Shown here piece by piece: positions 18,183 through 27,647 of a stretch of 64,000 bases of DNA (its first letter is position 1; every line of letters begins with the position of its first letter). The position numbers and the translations under genes were made by a program. The notes beneath the pieces were generated by a model, which had not been told where the DNA came from, did no database searches, and saw only the letters and a program-made list of their open reading frames with translations. Source of the DNA: G963676095 sp963676095 (GTDB lineage: Bacteria > Bacteroidota > Bacteroidia > Bacteroidales > Prolixibacteraceae); NCBI GenBank assembly GCA_963676095.1, contig OY781040.1, forward strand, positions 3,286,001 through 3,350,000. Direction: 5' to 3'.

Positions 18183-18784
18183 ACAGGTTAATGCAGGATA
18201 GTGAAATCAACGATTTCGTTCTGGTTGGAGGGACGGCACTGGCTTTGCAAATAGGTCACCGGATAAGTATTGACTTTGATTTGTTTACCGATAAAGCATT
18301 TGACGAGCAGGTGTTAGCAGATTACCTCAGAAAGAGTTATCAGTTTGAGATGGATTTTATTTCAGCCAATACTTTAAAAGGAGAGATTGAAGGAATCCAG
18401 ATCGATTGTATTGCCCACCAATACCCCTGGATTGAAAAAACCGCGACGAATGAAAATATACGTTTGGCCAGTCTTTACGATATTGCAGCCATGAAGCTGA
18501 ATGCTATTGCCGGAAGTAGGACGCGATTAAAGGATTTTATTGATATAGCCTTTTTATCCGGGGAAATGACATTTAATAAAATGCTCGATGGATATGAACG
18601 AAAATACAACAGTAATCAGGTTATTCCGGTTAAGGCACTTACATACTTTGATGACATCAATTTTAATGAGCCTGTAAAAATGATGGGTAAAACAACTTTC
18701 GAATGGAAGATGATCGAATCCAGGCTTAAGGAAATGACAAAATTCCCGAACAAAATATTTTGTCAGTTCCTTGCTGAACGATAA
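18137..18784 (+). CDS. AbiEii/AbiGii-type nucleotidyltransferase toxin
   Basis: 215 residues. LVGGTALALQIGHRISIDFD is the nucleotidyltransferase motif (GGT, then h-D-h-D), and the later ASLYDIAAMKLNAIAGSRTR with KDFIDIAFL is typical of AbiEii toxins. These act in type IV-like toxin-antitoxin or abortive-infection systems. It is inserted between the Wzc-like and Wzx-like genes, an unusual site for a toxin pair. Its stop codon falls inside a CTGAACGATAAGACGC copy of the intergenic repeat, which recurs at about 17117. Confidence 0.88.
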   Translation: MLYKETISRTALGLLNRLMQDSEINDFVLVGGTALALQIGHRISIDFDLFTDKAFDEQVLADYLRKSYQFEMDFISANTLKGEIEGIQIDCIAHQYPWIEKTATNENIRLASLYDIAAMKLNAIAGSRTRLKDFIDIAFLSGEMTFNKMLDGYERKYNSNQVIPVKALTYFDDINFNEPVKMMGKTTFEWKMIESRLKEMTKFPNKIFCQFLAER

Positions 18785-19100
18785 GACGCTAAACTGAACG
18801 CCAGGTCGCGAAGGCAAGAAGAAACTGAACGCCAAGATGCTAAGACGCAAAAAATGGTTTCTGTTGTTACTATTGTTGATATGGTTCCCTGCTTTTGGAT
18901 ATCCCTTCAACAGCGAAGTGCCTACAATTAAACCATCGAACTGTTCAAACAATTATTTTCTGTTGTTAATATGGTTAACATTGTTTCTATAGTTGACCGG
19001 GTGACGGTATCCATGTTGATCTGTGCTATCTGTGTTTATCCGGGGTGAATAAAATGATCATGATTTCTCTGAAAATCTTTTTAACAATAAATTTTTCAAC
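18785..19100. repeat. Mosaic repeat block and array leader/tail
   Basis: Contains CTGAACGCCAGGTCGCGAAG, TTTCTGTTGTTACTATTG, GAACTGTTCAAACAATTA and a CTATCTGTGTTTATCCGGGG segment. At 19070-19095 the text AACAATAAATTTTTCA is the inverse of the tail that follows other 22-bp arrays (GAAAATTTATTGTTCA-like), so the array at 19101 is in opposite orientation to those at 48-52 kb. Confidence 0.65.
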
Positions 19101-19210
19101 ATTACACGTGTAACACAAATGAGTTATACGTGAAACACGTTTGCGTTATACGTGTAATACAATCGTGTTATAGGTGTAATCGAAATGAGTTATACGTATA
19201 ACTTTTCAGA
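19101..19210. repeat. 22-bp tandem array, five units (palindromic TTACACGTGTAA core)
   Basis: Units start at 19101, 19123, 19145, 19167 and 19189, exactly 22 bases apart. Each contains a variant of the palindrome TTAYACGTRTAA, followed by a variable 9-10 base part (CACAAATGA, CACGTTTGC, TACAATCGT, TCGAAATGA). Related arrays are at 44396, 48279, 49934 and 52190. Confidence 0.9.
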
Positions 19211-19295
19211 GGGACAAGTTGCCCGTAAAATTAGATAAAGGAAATCTGGTCTTCAATTGAATAGTTTTGTCTTTAATCTTAATCAATAATTTATT

Positions 19296-20822
19296 TTGAC
19301 TTCAGAAAATAATAAACGCATCGCGAAAAACACTCTCATGCTGTATACACGCCAGGTGTTGATTTTATTGGTTAGTCTTTATACTGTGAGGGTTGTATTG
19401 AACGTACTTGGTGTAGAAGATTACGGGATTTATAATGTTGTTGGAGGTATTGTAACCTTTTTCTCTTTCCTGAGCGGAACGATGGCTTCGGCTACACAGC
19501 GCTTCTTTTCTTTTGCATTAGGCCAGCACGATATTGATAAATTGAAAAAGACATTTAGTGTAAATTTGATTATTTATGCAGCAATAGCTTTTATCGCTTT
19601 GGTATTACTGGAGACAGTTGGATTATGGTTTGTGAATAACCAGTTACAAGTACCACCGGAAAGATTTGAGGCTGTAAAATGGGTTTATCATTTTTCGGTG
19701 TTAACCTTTATCGCAACCATTTTTACAACGCCTTTTATGGCTATTATTATTGCCCACGAGGATATGCAGATCTATGCTTATGTCTCGATCGTGGAAGCTT
19801 CTCTGAAATTGGTTATCGTGTTTTTACTTACTTATTTACCCTGGGATAAGCTTGAGTTATACGGAATGCTTGTTTTTGCTGTAGCCTTAATAAATATGAG
19901 TGTTTATATTGGAATTTGCATTCGAAAGTACATTGAATGTCAGTTTAAAGAATTCTGTTGGGATAAAGCATTGTTGCGTGAAATTATTGGATTTACAGGG
20001 TGGACCCTTTTTGGACAAACAACTACCGTTGCCAGAAATCAGGCGGTAACCATTCTTTTAAATCAGGTATTTAATCCTGTCGTAGTCGCAGCAAGGGCAA
20101 TCTCTATGAATATAACTAGCCAAATCAATTTATTTTCGAATAATTTTAATGTTGGCCTTTACCCTCCAATTATTAAGTCATATGCGGCAAATGACAGAAA
20201 AGAGATGTTTTTTCTGATTTTTAATGGATCAAAAATTACATTTTTTCTGATGTGGGTATTTGCTTTACCTATGTTTTTGGAGATGGATACGATATTAAAC
20301 TTATGGCTAAAAAATCCTCCTCCGGAAGCAGTCTTGTTTACCCGTTTGGCATTGGTTGAAGTGTTGATTAATTCTATAAGTTTACCAATCACTACTGCAG
20401 CGCGTGCCCCGGGGAGAATGAAAGTATATGAGCTAACTCTTGGGTCTATCCAAATTGCACTTTTCATTACAGCATGGATTGTTTTAAGATTGGGAGGTGC
20501 AGCTTATTCGGTCTTTATCGTTGCTATTGTTGTCAATCTCGTAATGTTTATCGTTCGTCTATTGATTGTAAGCAAGCTTATCGGACTCTCTATTCAATCT
20601 TTTACCATTCAAGTTGTCATTCCAGTCTTAACCATTATTTTGCTCTCACTAGTCCCTTCTGTTGGATTATGTTTATTTTTAGGCAAAGGTTTGTTATTCA
20701 CAGCTATTTCAATATTATCAAGCGTAATATTTGCCTCCATTGCCATGTATTTTATAGGTTTAAATAAAAAGTGGCGTAAAAAAATAATAACTCAGGTTAT
20801 CAATAAGCTGCATAAAATATAA
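19296..20822 (+). CDS. Wzx-type polysaccharide flippase
   Basis: 508 residues with 12 or more predicted membrane helices. The N-terminus (NKRIAKNTLMLYTRQVLILL, then YTVRVVLNVLGVEDYGIYNV, TMASATQRFFSFALG) is typical of MATE/MOP-fold O-antigen flippases of Bacteroidota. It should move undecaprenyl-linked repeat units across the inner membrane. The start is a TTG at 19296; the next in-frame ATG is 14 codons later and would cut into the conserved N-terminus. First gene of the AT-rich central part of the locus. Confidence 0.9.
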   Translation: MTSENNKRIAKNTLMLYTRQVLILLVSLYTVRVVLNVLGVEDYGIYNVVGGIVTFFSFLSGTMASATQRFFSFALGQHDIDKLKKTFSVNLIIYAAIAFIALVLLETVGLWFVNNQLQVPPERFEAVKWVYHFSVLTFIATIFTTPFMAIIIAHEDMQIYAYVSIVEASLKLVIVFLLTYLPWDKLELYGMLVFAVALINMSVYIGICIRKYIECQFKEFCWDKALLREIIGFTGWTLFGQTTTVARNQAVTILLNQVFNPVVVAARAISMNITSQINLFSNNFNVGLYPPIIKSYAANDRKEMFFLIFNGSKITFFLMWVFALPMFLEMDTILNLWLKNPPPEAVLFTRLALVEVLINSISLPITTAARAPGRMKVYELTLGSIQIALFITAWIVLRLGGAAYSVFIVAIVVNLVMFIVRLLIVSKLIGLSIQSFTIQVVIPVLTIILLSLVPSVGLCLFLGKGLLFTAISILSSVIFASIAMYFIGLNKKWRKKIITQVINKLHKI

Positions 20823-20838
20823 TAATACTATAATAACT

Positions 20839-21900
20839 ATGAATATTTTGGTGTTAGGGGGTACTGGAGCAATGGGGACGCACTTAGTTAAACTGCTCTC
20901 TGAAAATGGCGCAAAGATCTGTGTTACTTCTCGAAAATGCAAAAATTCTGGAGACCATGTCAAATATATTCAAGGCAATGCACAAGATATAAGCTTTCTT
21001 AAGACAATTTTGCAGGAACACTGGGATGTAATTGTTGATTTCATGGTATACACGACAACTAACTTTAAAGAACGTGTTCCCCTTTTATTAGGCGCCACGT
21101 CTCAATATGTTTTTCTAAGTTCTGCCAGAGTATATGCGAATTCGGACACTCCTATTACAGAAGAATCATCACGCTTACTTGATGTCTCCCGAGATAAGGA
21201 ATTCCTGGCAACAGATGAGTACTCATTAGCGAAAGCCAGGCAAGAGGACATTTTAAATAGTTCAGAATATAACAATTGGACGATAGTCAGACCATATATT
21301 ACTTATAGTGAAAACCGCTTGCAGCTTGGTGTTTTGGAAAAAGAAGAATGGCTTTACCGCGCTTTGCATGGGAGAACGATTGTTTTTTCAGAAGATATAA
21401 TGTCTAGAATGACAACCTTAACATATGGATTGGATGTATCTAGGGGGATAATGGCTGTTATTAATAATTCCTATGCACTCGGCAAAGTTTTTCATATAAC
21501 GACTTCTGAATTCATTAAATGGAGTGAGGTGTTGAACATTTATCTATTGGTTTTAGAGGAATATTTAGGGTATAAACCGAAAGTATTGTTGCAGGACCTG
21601 GATGATTTTTTGAAAAGTAAGCCAGCTAAATACCAAATTTTATACGATAGACTTTTTGATAGACAATTCTACAGCTCTAAAATTGCTCTATATGTTGATG
21701 TAGCTAATTTTATTAAACCAGAAGCAGGATTAATAAAATGTTTGAAAGAGTTCTTGAATAATTCTCAATTTGATTATATTAACTGGAGATTGGAAGCGAA
21801 GAAAGACAGACAAACAAAAGAAAAAACTTCTTTAAATGAAATACAGGGAATCAAGCAAAAAATAAAATATTTAATTTACAGATATTTTATTATTAATTAA
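20839..21900 (+). CDS. NAD(P)-dependent epimerase/dehydratase family protein
   Basis: 353 residues. NILVLGGTGAMGTHLV at the N-terminus is an extended-SDR Rossmann motif. FLSSARVYAN gives the catalytic Ser region and DEYSLAKARQ looks like the YxxxK. The remaining two thirds are less conserved, with ITTSEFIKWSEVLNIY typical of isoflavone-reductase-like or sugar-epimerase-like members. The substrate is probably a nucleotide sugar. Gap of 16 bases to the flippase and 18 to the next gene. Confidence 0.8.
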   Translation: MNILVLGGTGAMGTHLVKLLSENGAKICVTSRKCKNSGDHVKYIQGNAQDISFLKTILQEHWDVIVDFMVYTTTNFKERVPLLLGATSQYVFLSSARVYANSDTPITEESSRLLDVSRDKEFLATDEYSLAKARQEDILNSSEYNNWTIVRPYITYSENRLQLGVLEKEEWLYRALHGRTIVFSEDIMSRMTTLTYGLDVSRGIMAVINNSYALGKVFHITTSEFIKWSEVLNIYLLVLEEYLGYKPKVLLQDLDDFLKSKPAKYQILYDRLFDRQFYSSKIALYVDVANFIKPEAGLIKCLKEFLNNSQFDYINWRLEAKKDRQTKEKTSLNEIQGIKQKIKYLIYRYFIIN

Positions 21901-21918
21901 TCAAGCAAAGATATAAAT

Positions 21919-23646
21919 ATGAGTACAATGACAAATGCCCAAATAATATTTGCGTTACTTAAGCAGCACAATATACGGTATATCCTGATAAATCCGGGGA
22001 CGACCAATATTCAACTTGTTCAATTAGTGCAGAATGACCCGTCCTTTACATGTTATTCTGTGGTAGATGAGCGTAGCGCTATGTATTTTGCCATCGGTTT
22101 GTATTTGGAACTGGGCGTACCTATTGCAACCACCTGTACCAGTGCACAGGCCACGCGCAATTATATTCCCGGGCTTACGGAGGCATTTTATAAACACGTT
22201 CCTATTCTTGCTATTACGGCATCAAAACTTCCTATATATACTTATCAGGAGTTTATGCAACAACCTGACCAAACCTCGCTACCCAAAGATGCTGTCAAAC
22301 AATCTTTTGCACTGCCATTTATTAGTACAAAAACAGATGAATTGATGTGTGAACGTATGGTAAATGAAGGTATTCTCGAGCTTACTCACCGCACCCCGGG
22401 GCCTGTTCAACTTAACATGCCGGTAGATGATGAGGTGATACGGGCTGTAATTGATCCCAATTTGCCTCGGGTAAAGGTAATACACCGTTATATGGAAAGG
22501 GAAGTTTGGAACGTGTCGCTTGCCGGACGTAAAATAATGCTGGTAATTGGTGAACATCGTCCATTTAATGAAAAACAAATTGCTGTTATTGAGAAATTTA
22601 CTGCTTCATACAACGTCTTTGTGTATGTAAATCATTTATCAAATTATCACGGTAAATATACAGTTTTTGGCAACCTGGCAATGACAACAATGACAAACAG
22701 CGAATTTATAAAAACATACAAGCCCGATGTTCTAATTACTATTGGAGGACAGACTGGTGATTATCCACTTTGCTGGCGGTTGTCAGCCGGTGATAGATTC
22801 GAGTTTGAACACTGGCGTATTAGCGAAGACGGTAGTATCGCTGATACATATTTCAAATTAACCAAAGTTTTTGAATGTGGTTTTGAAACTTTTTTTGAAC
22901 GAATGTCGCTTGATTCGATGGCAGAACACAGTTACTATGAATTCTGGAATGAACATATCTCTTCACTTTCAATACCACAGAATTTGCCTTTTTCTTCGCC
23001 GTGGATAGCGCAGCAGCTGCACATGGAGATACCGTCTGGCAGTTCCCTTAATTTTGCAATACTCAACTCTTTGCGTTCGTGGAATCATTTCCCTGTTGAT
23101 AAGTCAGTTACTTGCTACGCCAATGTGGCTGCATTCGGGATAGACGGCTGTATGTCGATGTTTCTGGGCCAAAGTGTGGCAACCAATCGTTTATGTTTTC
23201 TTGTCATTGGCGATTTGGCGTTTTTCTACGACATGAATTCTTTGGGCATTCGCCATATAAAAAATAATGTTCGCATTCTGTTAGTTAATAATGGTGGAGG
23301 AGTTGAATTTAAGTTAAGTGGTGATGAGCTGATGCAAAAGGTAGATATTGACTCTTATATCGCTGCTTCTGGGCATTTCAAAGGTAGTGCAAAAAGTTGG
23401 GCGGAGTCAAATGGTTTCAAATATCTGACTGCCATGACAAAAGAGGAATTTCTAAGTCAGAAAAATGAATTTATTAGCGAGGGAACACAATCAATCGTAT
23501 TTGAGGTGTTTACAAATTGGGAAGACGACAGCAAAGGATGTAGGGATATGATGACTGCAAATAAAAAATACGGTGCGATTAAAGAGGGTATAAAATCCAT
23601 TGTTGGAAAGAAAGGTGTAGAAACTTTAAAAAAAATCATAAAGTAG
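21919..23646 (+). CDS. MenD/acetolactate-synthase-like thiamine diphosphate enzyme
   Basis: 575 residues with three-domain TPP-enzyme layout. VDERSAMYFAIGLYLELG carries the catalytic Glu of the pyrimidine domain (about residue 52). The pyrophosphate domain has VIGDLAFFYDMNSLG followed by NVRILLVNNGGG, closer to MenD (GDLxFxxDxN, NN) than to acetolactate synthase (GDGxF). It is not in a menaquinone cluster, so SEPHCHC synthesis is unlikely. A role like YerE, adding a two-carbon or acyl branch to a keto sugar, is an inference. Its neighbours are an epimerase and a pyruvyl transferase. Confidence 0.7.
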   Translation: MSTMTNAQIIFALLKQHNIRYILINPGTTNIQLVQLVQNDPSFTCYSVVDERSAMYFAIGLYLELGVPIATTCTSAQATRNYIPGLTEAFYKHVPILAITASKLPIYTYQEFMQQPDQTSLPKDAVKQSFALPFISTKTDELMCERMVNEGILELTHRTPGPVQLNMPVDDEVIRAVIDPNLPRVKVIHRYMEREVWNVSLAGRKIMLVIGEHRPFNEKQIAVIEKFTASYNVFVYVNHLSNYHGKYTVFGNLAMTTMTNSEFIKTYKPDVLITIGGQTGDYPLCWRLSAGDRFEFEHWRISEDGSIADTYFKLTKVFECGFETFFERMSLDSMAEHSYYEFWNEHISSLSIPQNLPFSSPWIAQQLHMEIPSGSSLNFAILNSLRSWNHFPVDKSVTCYANVAAFGIDGCMSMFLGQSVATNRLCFLVIGDLAFFYDMNSLGIRHIKNNVRILLVNNGGGVEFKLSGDELMQKVDIDSYIAASGHFKGSAKSWAESNGFKYLTAMTKEEFLSQKNEFISEGTQSIVFEVFTNWEDDSKGCRDMMTANKKYGAIKEGIKSIVGKKGVETLKKIIK

Positions 23647-23650
23647 GGAA

Positions 23651-24814
23651 ATGGGAAAGAACATAATTATATCAGGCTTGATGTTGAATGAAAATAATCG
23701 TGGAACCGCGGCATTGGGTTATGGTTCATTCCATTTTTTGTATCAAAAAGGAATGTTATCTGATCATAAAATTATTAGTTTTTATTTTTATAAAAATTTT
23801 TTTAAGCACTTTGGTAAAAAAAAAGTTATTAACGAAGTAAAGATTGGTGAGAAAATTATTAGTGTTGAAACTGAATATATATTTTTTATATTTCATAGGT
23901 TGATAACGTTCTTTAAAATAAAGAACCCTTTATTACGATTAAATAGGATTTTGTTAGAAACAGAATACGTGGCTTGTATTAATGGCGGTGATGGTTTTTC
24001 TGATATTTATGGAACAAAAACTTTTAAATCGCGACTTCCCGACACTAATTTAGCAATGATTTACAAAATTCCACTAATATTGTTGCCTCAAACGCTTGGA
24101 CCATTTAGTCAGAAAAAAAATTTTAAATTGGCAGAGAAAATTTTAAGATATTCTTCAAAAATATATGTGCGAGATTTAAGCTTCAAAAAGGAATTGGATA
24201 AATTGAAATTAAATTACGAATTGTGTGATGATTTATCGTATTATATGCAGCCCGATAACGTCGATAATTTGGATATCCTTCCAAATTCAGTTGGCTTGAA
24301 TGTGAGCGGATTGGCATACTCAAATCAATTTCGTGCATTGTCAAACAAGTTTGATAATTATCCACTGCTTATCGAAAAAATTATCAGTAGATTTCAAGAG
24401 AAAAACATACCGGTTTATTTAGTATCCCACTCTTACAATTATACAAAACCTGAAATAAACAACGACGATTTAGAAGCGAATAAAGCCGTATATTGTTCTT
24501 TGAAAGACAAAAAAGGAGTTTATCTTGTAAATAGGAACTTGACTTCTCCGCAATCAAAGTATTTAATTTCGCAATTCGAGTTTTTTATTGGAACAAGAAT
24601 GCATGCATGCTTTGCTGCAATTTATACGCATACGCCGCTTTTTGGCTTGGCTTACAGTTATAAGTTTAAGGGAGCCTTTGATGAGTATGGATTATATGAT
24701 AATTATGCAAACATTGAGGATTTGAAGAATGAAAACATTTCTGTTGTATTATCCAAAATTGAAATATCTTATAATAAAAGGAATAAAACAAAAGACATTT
24801 TGAGTAATATTTAA
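23651..24814 (+). CDS. Polysaccharide pyruvyl transferase family protein
   Basis: 387 residues. An N-terminal NNRGTAALGYGSFHFL, the central LLPQTLGPFS and the C-terminal GTRMHACFAAIYTHTPLFGL with YSYKFKG are diagnostic of the PS_pyruv_trans family, which adds ketal-linked pyruvate from PEP to sugars. The base composition is notably AT-rich, like the genes around it. It lies 4 bases after the TPP enzyme, so they are in one transcript. Confidence 0.88.
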   Translation: MGKNIIISGLMLNENNRGTAALGYGSFHFLYQKGMLSDHKIISFYFYKNFFKHFGKKKVINEVKIGEKIISVETEYIFFIFHRLITFFKIKNPLLRLNRILLETEYVACINGGDGFSDIYGTKTFKSRLPDTNLAMIYKIPLILLPQTLGPFSQKKNFKLAEKILRYSSKIYVRDLSFKKELDKLKLNYELCDDLSYYMQPDNVDNLDILPNSVGLNVSGLAYSNQFRALSNKFDNYPLLIEKIISRFQEKNIPVYLVSHSYNYTKPEINNDDLEANKAVYCSLKDKKGVYLVNRNLTSPQSKYLISQFEFFIGTRMHACFAAIYTHTPLFGLAYSYKFKGAFDEYGLYDNYANIEDLKNENISVVLSKIEISYNKRNKTKDILSNI

Positions 24815-26321
24815 CTATCCCCTGAAAATGTTCACACAATATTCTGAAACATAGATTTACCGGGGGATTTAGCTACAAAAAAATGAGGAAAGCTGACTGA
24901 AAGTGGTATTTTTGAATTATTACCAACAATAACAATATAAACAATCAACATTATATCAATAAGTATTACCGGAACCAGTTTAGAACAAAATTAACGAATA
25001 CTTTTTCCGGTTTTCAGGTAATATGACAAAACCGGAGAGTCGTTGTATAAGGGGAAATGTTAAAAGGGTCCGAGATTGGAACTGTACTTGTCAATAAAAT
25101 CGCATCGGTCATAACGATGATATCTTATTGAGCCAAACCACTAAGTATTTTCATAACCATTACAACAAATATTTTTTTAAGAAACTCTTTCGGAGCCATC
25201 TCGAAAGCCTCAAAGGGAAAATCCATCATCGGGATTATATTTTTGGGTGTTTCTGATATCCAAAAGAAATATGTAAGATTCATGGGAAGTATTGATTATG
25301 TGAAAGATGGTGTGATGGTAATATTGGGTTGGCTATTGGCTAATGGTTGTTGTGCTCTTTGGTAAAGACCAAACCATGACTTCGCTTATCAACAAATTTT
25401 ACTATCACGGGGCAAAAGTGAGAACAAAGAAGTAATTGAACCCCATTGAGGAAATTAACTCAGTGATAAAAAATATGTTACCTTCATGTTTGAAGGAGGC
25501 ATGGACCGGCTAATTAAATATCGTAAACTTTCGTTAAATACAATCAAGAAGAAAGTCTCTTATTAGCAATTAAAATCCAGAAAAGCAAAAAGAAGCTGTT
25601 TAAGTAGGGATGTGGGGCCATAAAGATCAAGTACAGGATTAAAGTGTAAAAGTTAGTATTTGCCCTTACAATTTGTGATGTCCTGTAAGTCAAACCTAAT
25701 TTCATTAATTTTTTCTTTTCAAATCCCCTCCCCAAGAAATAGAGGGTGTTTGAAAAGAAAAAAATGTCAGGCATAATGGCAGCTAAATAAAAAAAAGTGT
25801 CTGTCAGATCAAATTCCATTTTTTACAATTAAAGTGTTGTATGATTTGTGGTGGTGACCAAAAAGAAGAATTGTGAATATTGCTGGTTATCGATCCGTTC
25901 TTCCAAAGGTTCAATTGTTTATATTATTTGGAGAGGCATTTAAGGCTTATGGGTCTCGAAGTATACCACCGTCACATAAAATCCCATTATGCCTTGGAGG
26001 ATATACTGATTAAAACATTTGAAGGATTGCAGACTATGCCTGCTATACTTATAATAGCTGTGAGTTTAATATGCCATTCAATATCATCGTTGTCCCAAAA
26101 ACTCATTCTTGACAGTGGAATAAAAATTATGAATAAAAAAGTAAATTATGAGCTTTTAAACTTTATATACTATAAAATCAGTACAATAGTAGAATTCTGC
26201 TGGCAAATACATCGCAAGGGCTCTTCTTCCTGTATCTGAAACCTTCCCTGATACAAGACACTTAATACTTGACCTAAATATTAAATATCAAAATGGGCGA
26301 TTGTCAAATTCTGAATAATAT
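24815..26321. other. 1.5-kb decayed region inside the capsule locus
   Basis: No intact gene. Stop codons break all frames frequently. Short in-frame patches look degraded, and the 3' part includes an IS4-like transposase remnant. It probably marks an old insertion or deletion between the pyruvyl transferase and the polymerase genes. Confidence 0.55.
25880..26190 (+). pseudogene. Possible IS4-type transposase C-terminal remnant
   Basis: Translation gives YYLERHLRLMGLEVYHRHIK followed by ALEDILIKTFEGLQTMPAIL. This follows the pattern of IS4-like transposase C-termini (xRWRVEexxRxxKQxxxLEDxRxxxYxxLxNMxxLVMAV). Conserved Trp and Arg positions have changed, and nothing upstream can be aligned. 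Weak call. Confidence 0.35.
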
Positions 26322-27647
26322 ATGAATCTTTTAACTACAATTATTCAAATTTTTTCGGTATCGATATTGGTTCTGTCCTTTATTCGATTCAAGCTGTCTG
26401 TTGTTTTATACCTTTCATTTCTAATTCTTGTTCCCTCTTCCGGTAGTATGTACATAGCAAATTTGTATTTACCACCCACACTGATAAATTTGATGTTGTT
26501 ATTTTCGTTTGTTATTTTTAAGATAAGAAAGGACAATATTTCATTTGATTTTAGAACTTTACGACCGTTTCTGTTCCTTTTTATCAGTTTGCTGTTGATG
26601 TTTTTTTTCTCAGATACGGTTGATGTTTCTTTACAATTGAGAGTGTTTTTATCAGATTTTACTCAAACTTGTACTTTATCATTTATAATATGGAATATCG
26701 CAGTTAAAGACGAAAAATTTATCACTCGTATTAAATGGACATTGACAGTTTCTTTTCTAATAGCAGCAATTTATTCTGTTTCGATAACAAGATTGGGAGG
26801 ATTCAATCCTTATACTTCTTTTATATCTGCTTTTTTCGGACGTGAAAAAGATTTTGCAAGCATATATGCATATGCTGATATCGAAAGAGTAAGAAATCAG
26901 GGAACAATGCAACATCCTATGACTTGGGCTTTTTACCTTTCGGGTATATCAACAATTTTCTTATCGATGTTTTACAAAGAGAAAAAAGTATCTTATTTAT
27001 TACTTGTTTGTTTGTTTGTGTTATGTATTATAATTGCAGATGTTAGAACTGGGCTAGTAAGCACTGTTATCGCAATTTTATATATCAGTTATCGTTATAA
27101 CAAAATAAATTTTAAAACAGTATTTTATAGTATTGCAATCGTTCTATTTATAGTTGGTTTGGTTGCGGCAAATAAAGAATTAACAGAGCGATTTGTATCA
27201 GTTGTTGATTTGGGTGGCACGAGAACTGATGTCACAGGTTCCTCGTTTCAAATGCGCGTCGACCAATTTAACGGCGCTTTGCAGGAGATTGCCCGATCGC
27301 CAATATTTGGCAAAGGTTATGGTTGGACAACATATTATATACGTTATGTGGGTAGACATCCTACTATGTTATCATTCGAGAGCTTGATATTGGTAATCCT
27401 ATGCAATCACGGCATAGCAGGAATTATTGTTTGGGCTGTTTTTGCGGTAATGATATTTAAAGTTCCAAGAAAGATATTAAAGCAAAAACGGAATGTGTAT
27501 TTTGTGGATGGAATTGTAATATTCTTTTTTGTGTATGCAATTATGACAGGACTATATGGTTATTTAGTACCTTTTGGTTTGTTCTATTCGTTTCTATTGG
27601 CATATTTATATGTAGGTGAAAGAAATAATTTAATTTATTATAATTAA
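26322..27647 (+). CDS. O-antigen polymerase/ligase-like membrane protein (probable Wzy)
   Basis: 441 residues with about ten hydrophobic helices. A long loop around residues 180-200 and 310-350 contains RVRNQGTMQHPMTWAFYLSG and FGKGYGWTTYYIRYVGRHPT, like the Wzy_C/O-antigen ligase signature (G-x-G, H-x-x) of polymerases. Together with the flippase it defines a Wzx/Wzy-dependent pathway. The stop shares a base with the next start (TAATG), so translation is coupled. Confidence 0.8.
   Translation: MNLLTTIIQIFSVSILVLSFIRFKLSVVLYLSFLILVPSSGSMYIANLYLPPTLINLMLLFSFVIFKIRKDNISFDFRTLRPFLFLFISLLLMFFFSDTVDVSLQLRVFLSDFTQTCTLSFIIWNIAVKDEKFITRIKWTLTVSFLIAAIYSVSITRLGGFNPYTSFISAFFGREKDFASIYAYADIERVRNQGTMQHPMTWAFYLSGISTIFLSMFYKEKKVSYLLLVCLFVLCIIIADVRTGLVSTVIAILYISYRYNKINFKTVFYSIAIVLFIVGLVAANKELTERFVSVVDLGGTRTDVTGSSFQMRVDQFNGALQEIARSPIFGKGYGWTTYYIRYVGRHPTMLSFESLILVILCNHGIAGIIVWAVFAVMIFKVPRKILKQKRNVYFVDGIVIFFFVYAIMTGLYGYLVPFGLFYSFLLAYLYVGERNNLIYYN

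Noticed and set aside
25544..25819. 91-codon hydrophobic minus-strand frame
   Set aside because: It is in the decayed 24.8-26.3 kb region, has no recognisable family and is opposite to the locus. Its hydrophobic residues follow from AT-rich DNA.
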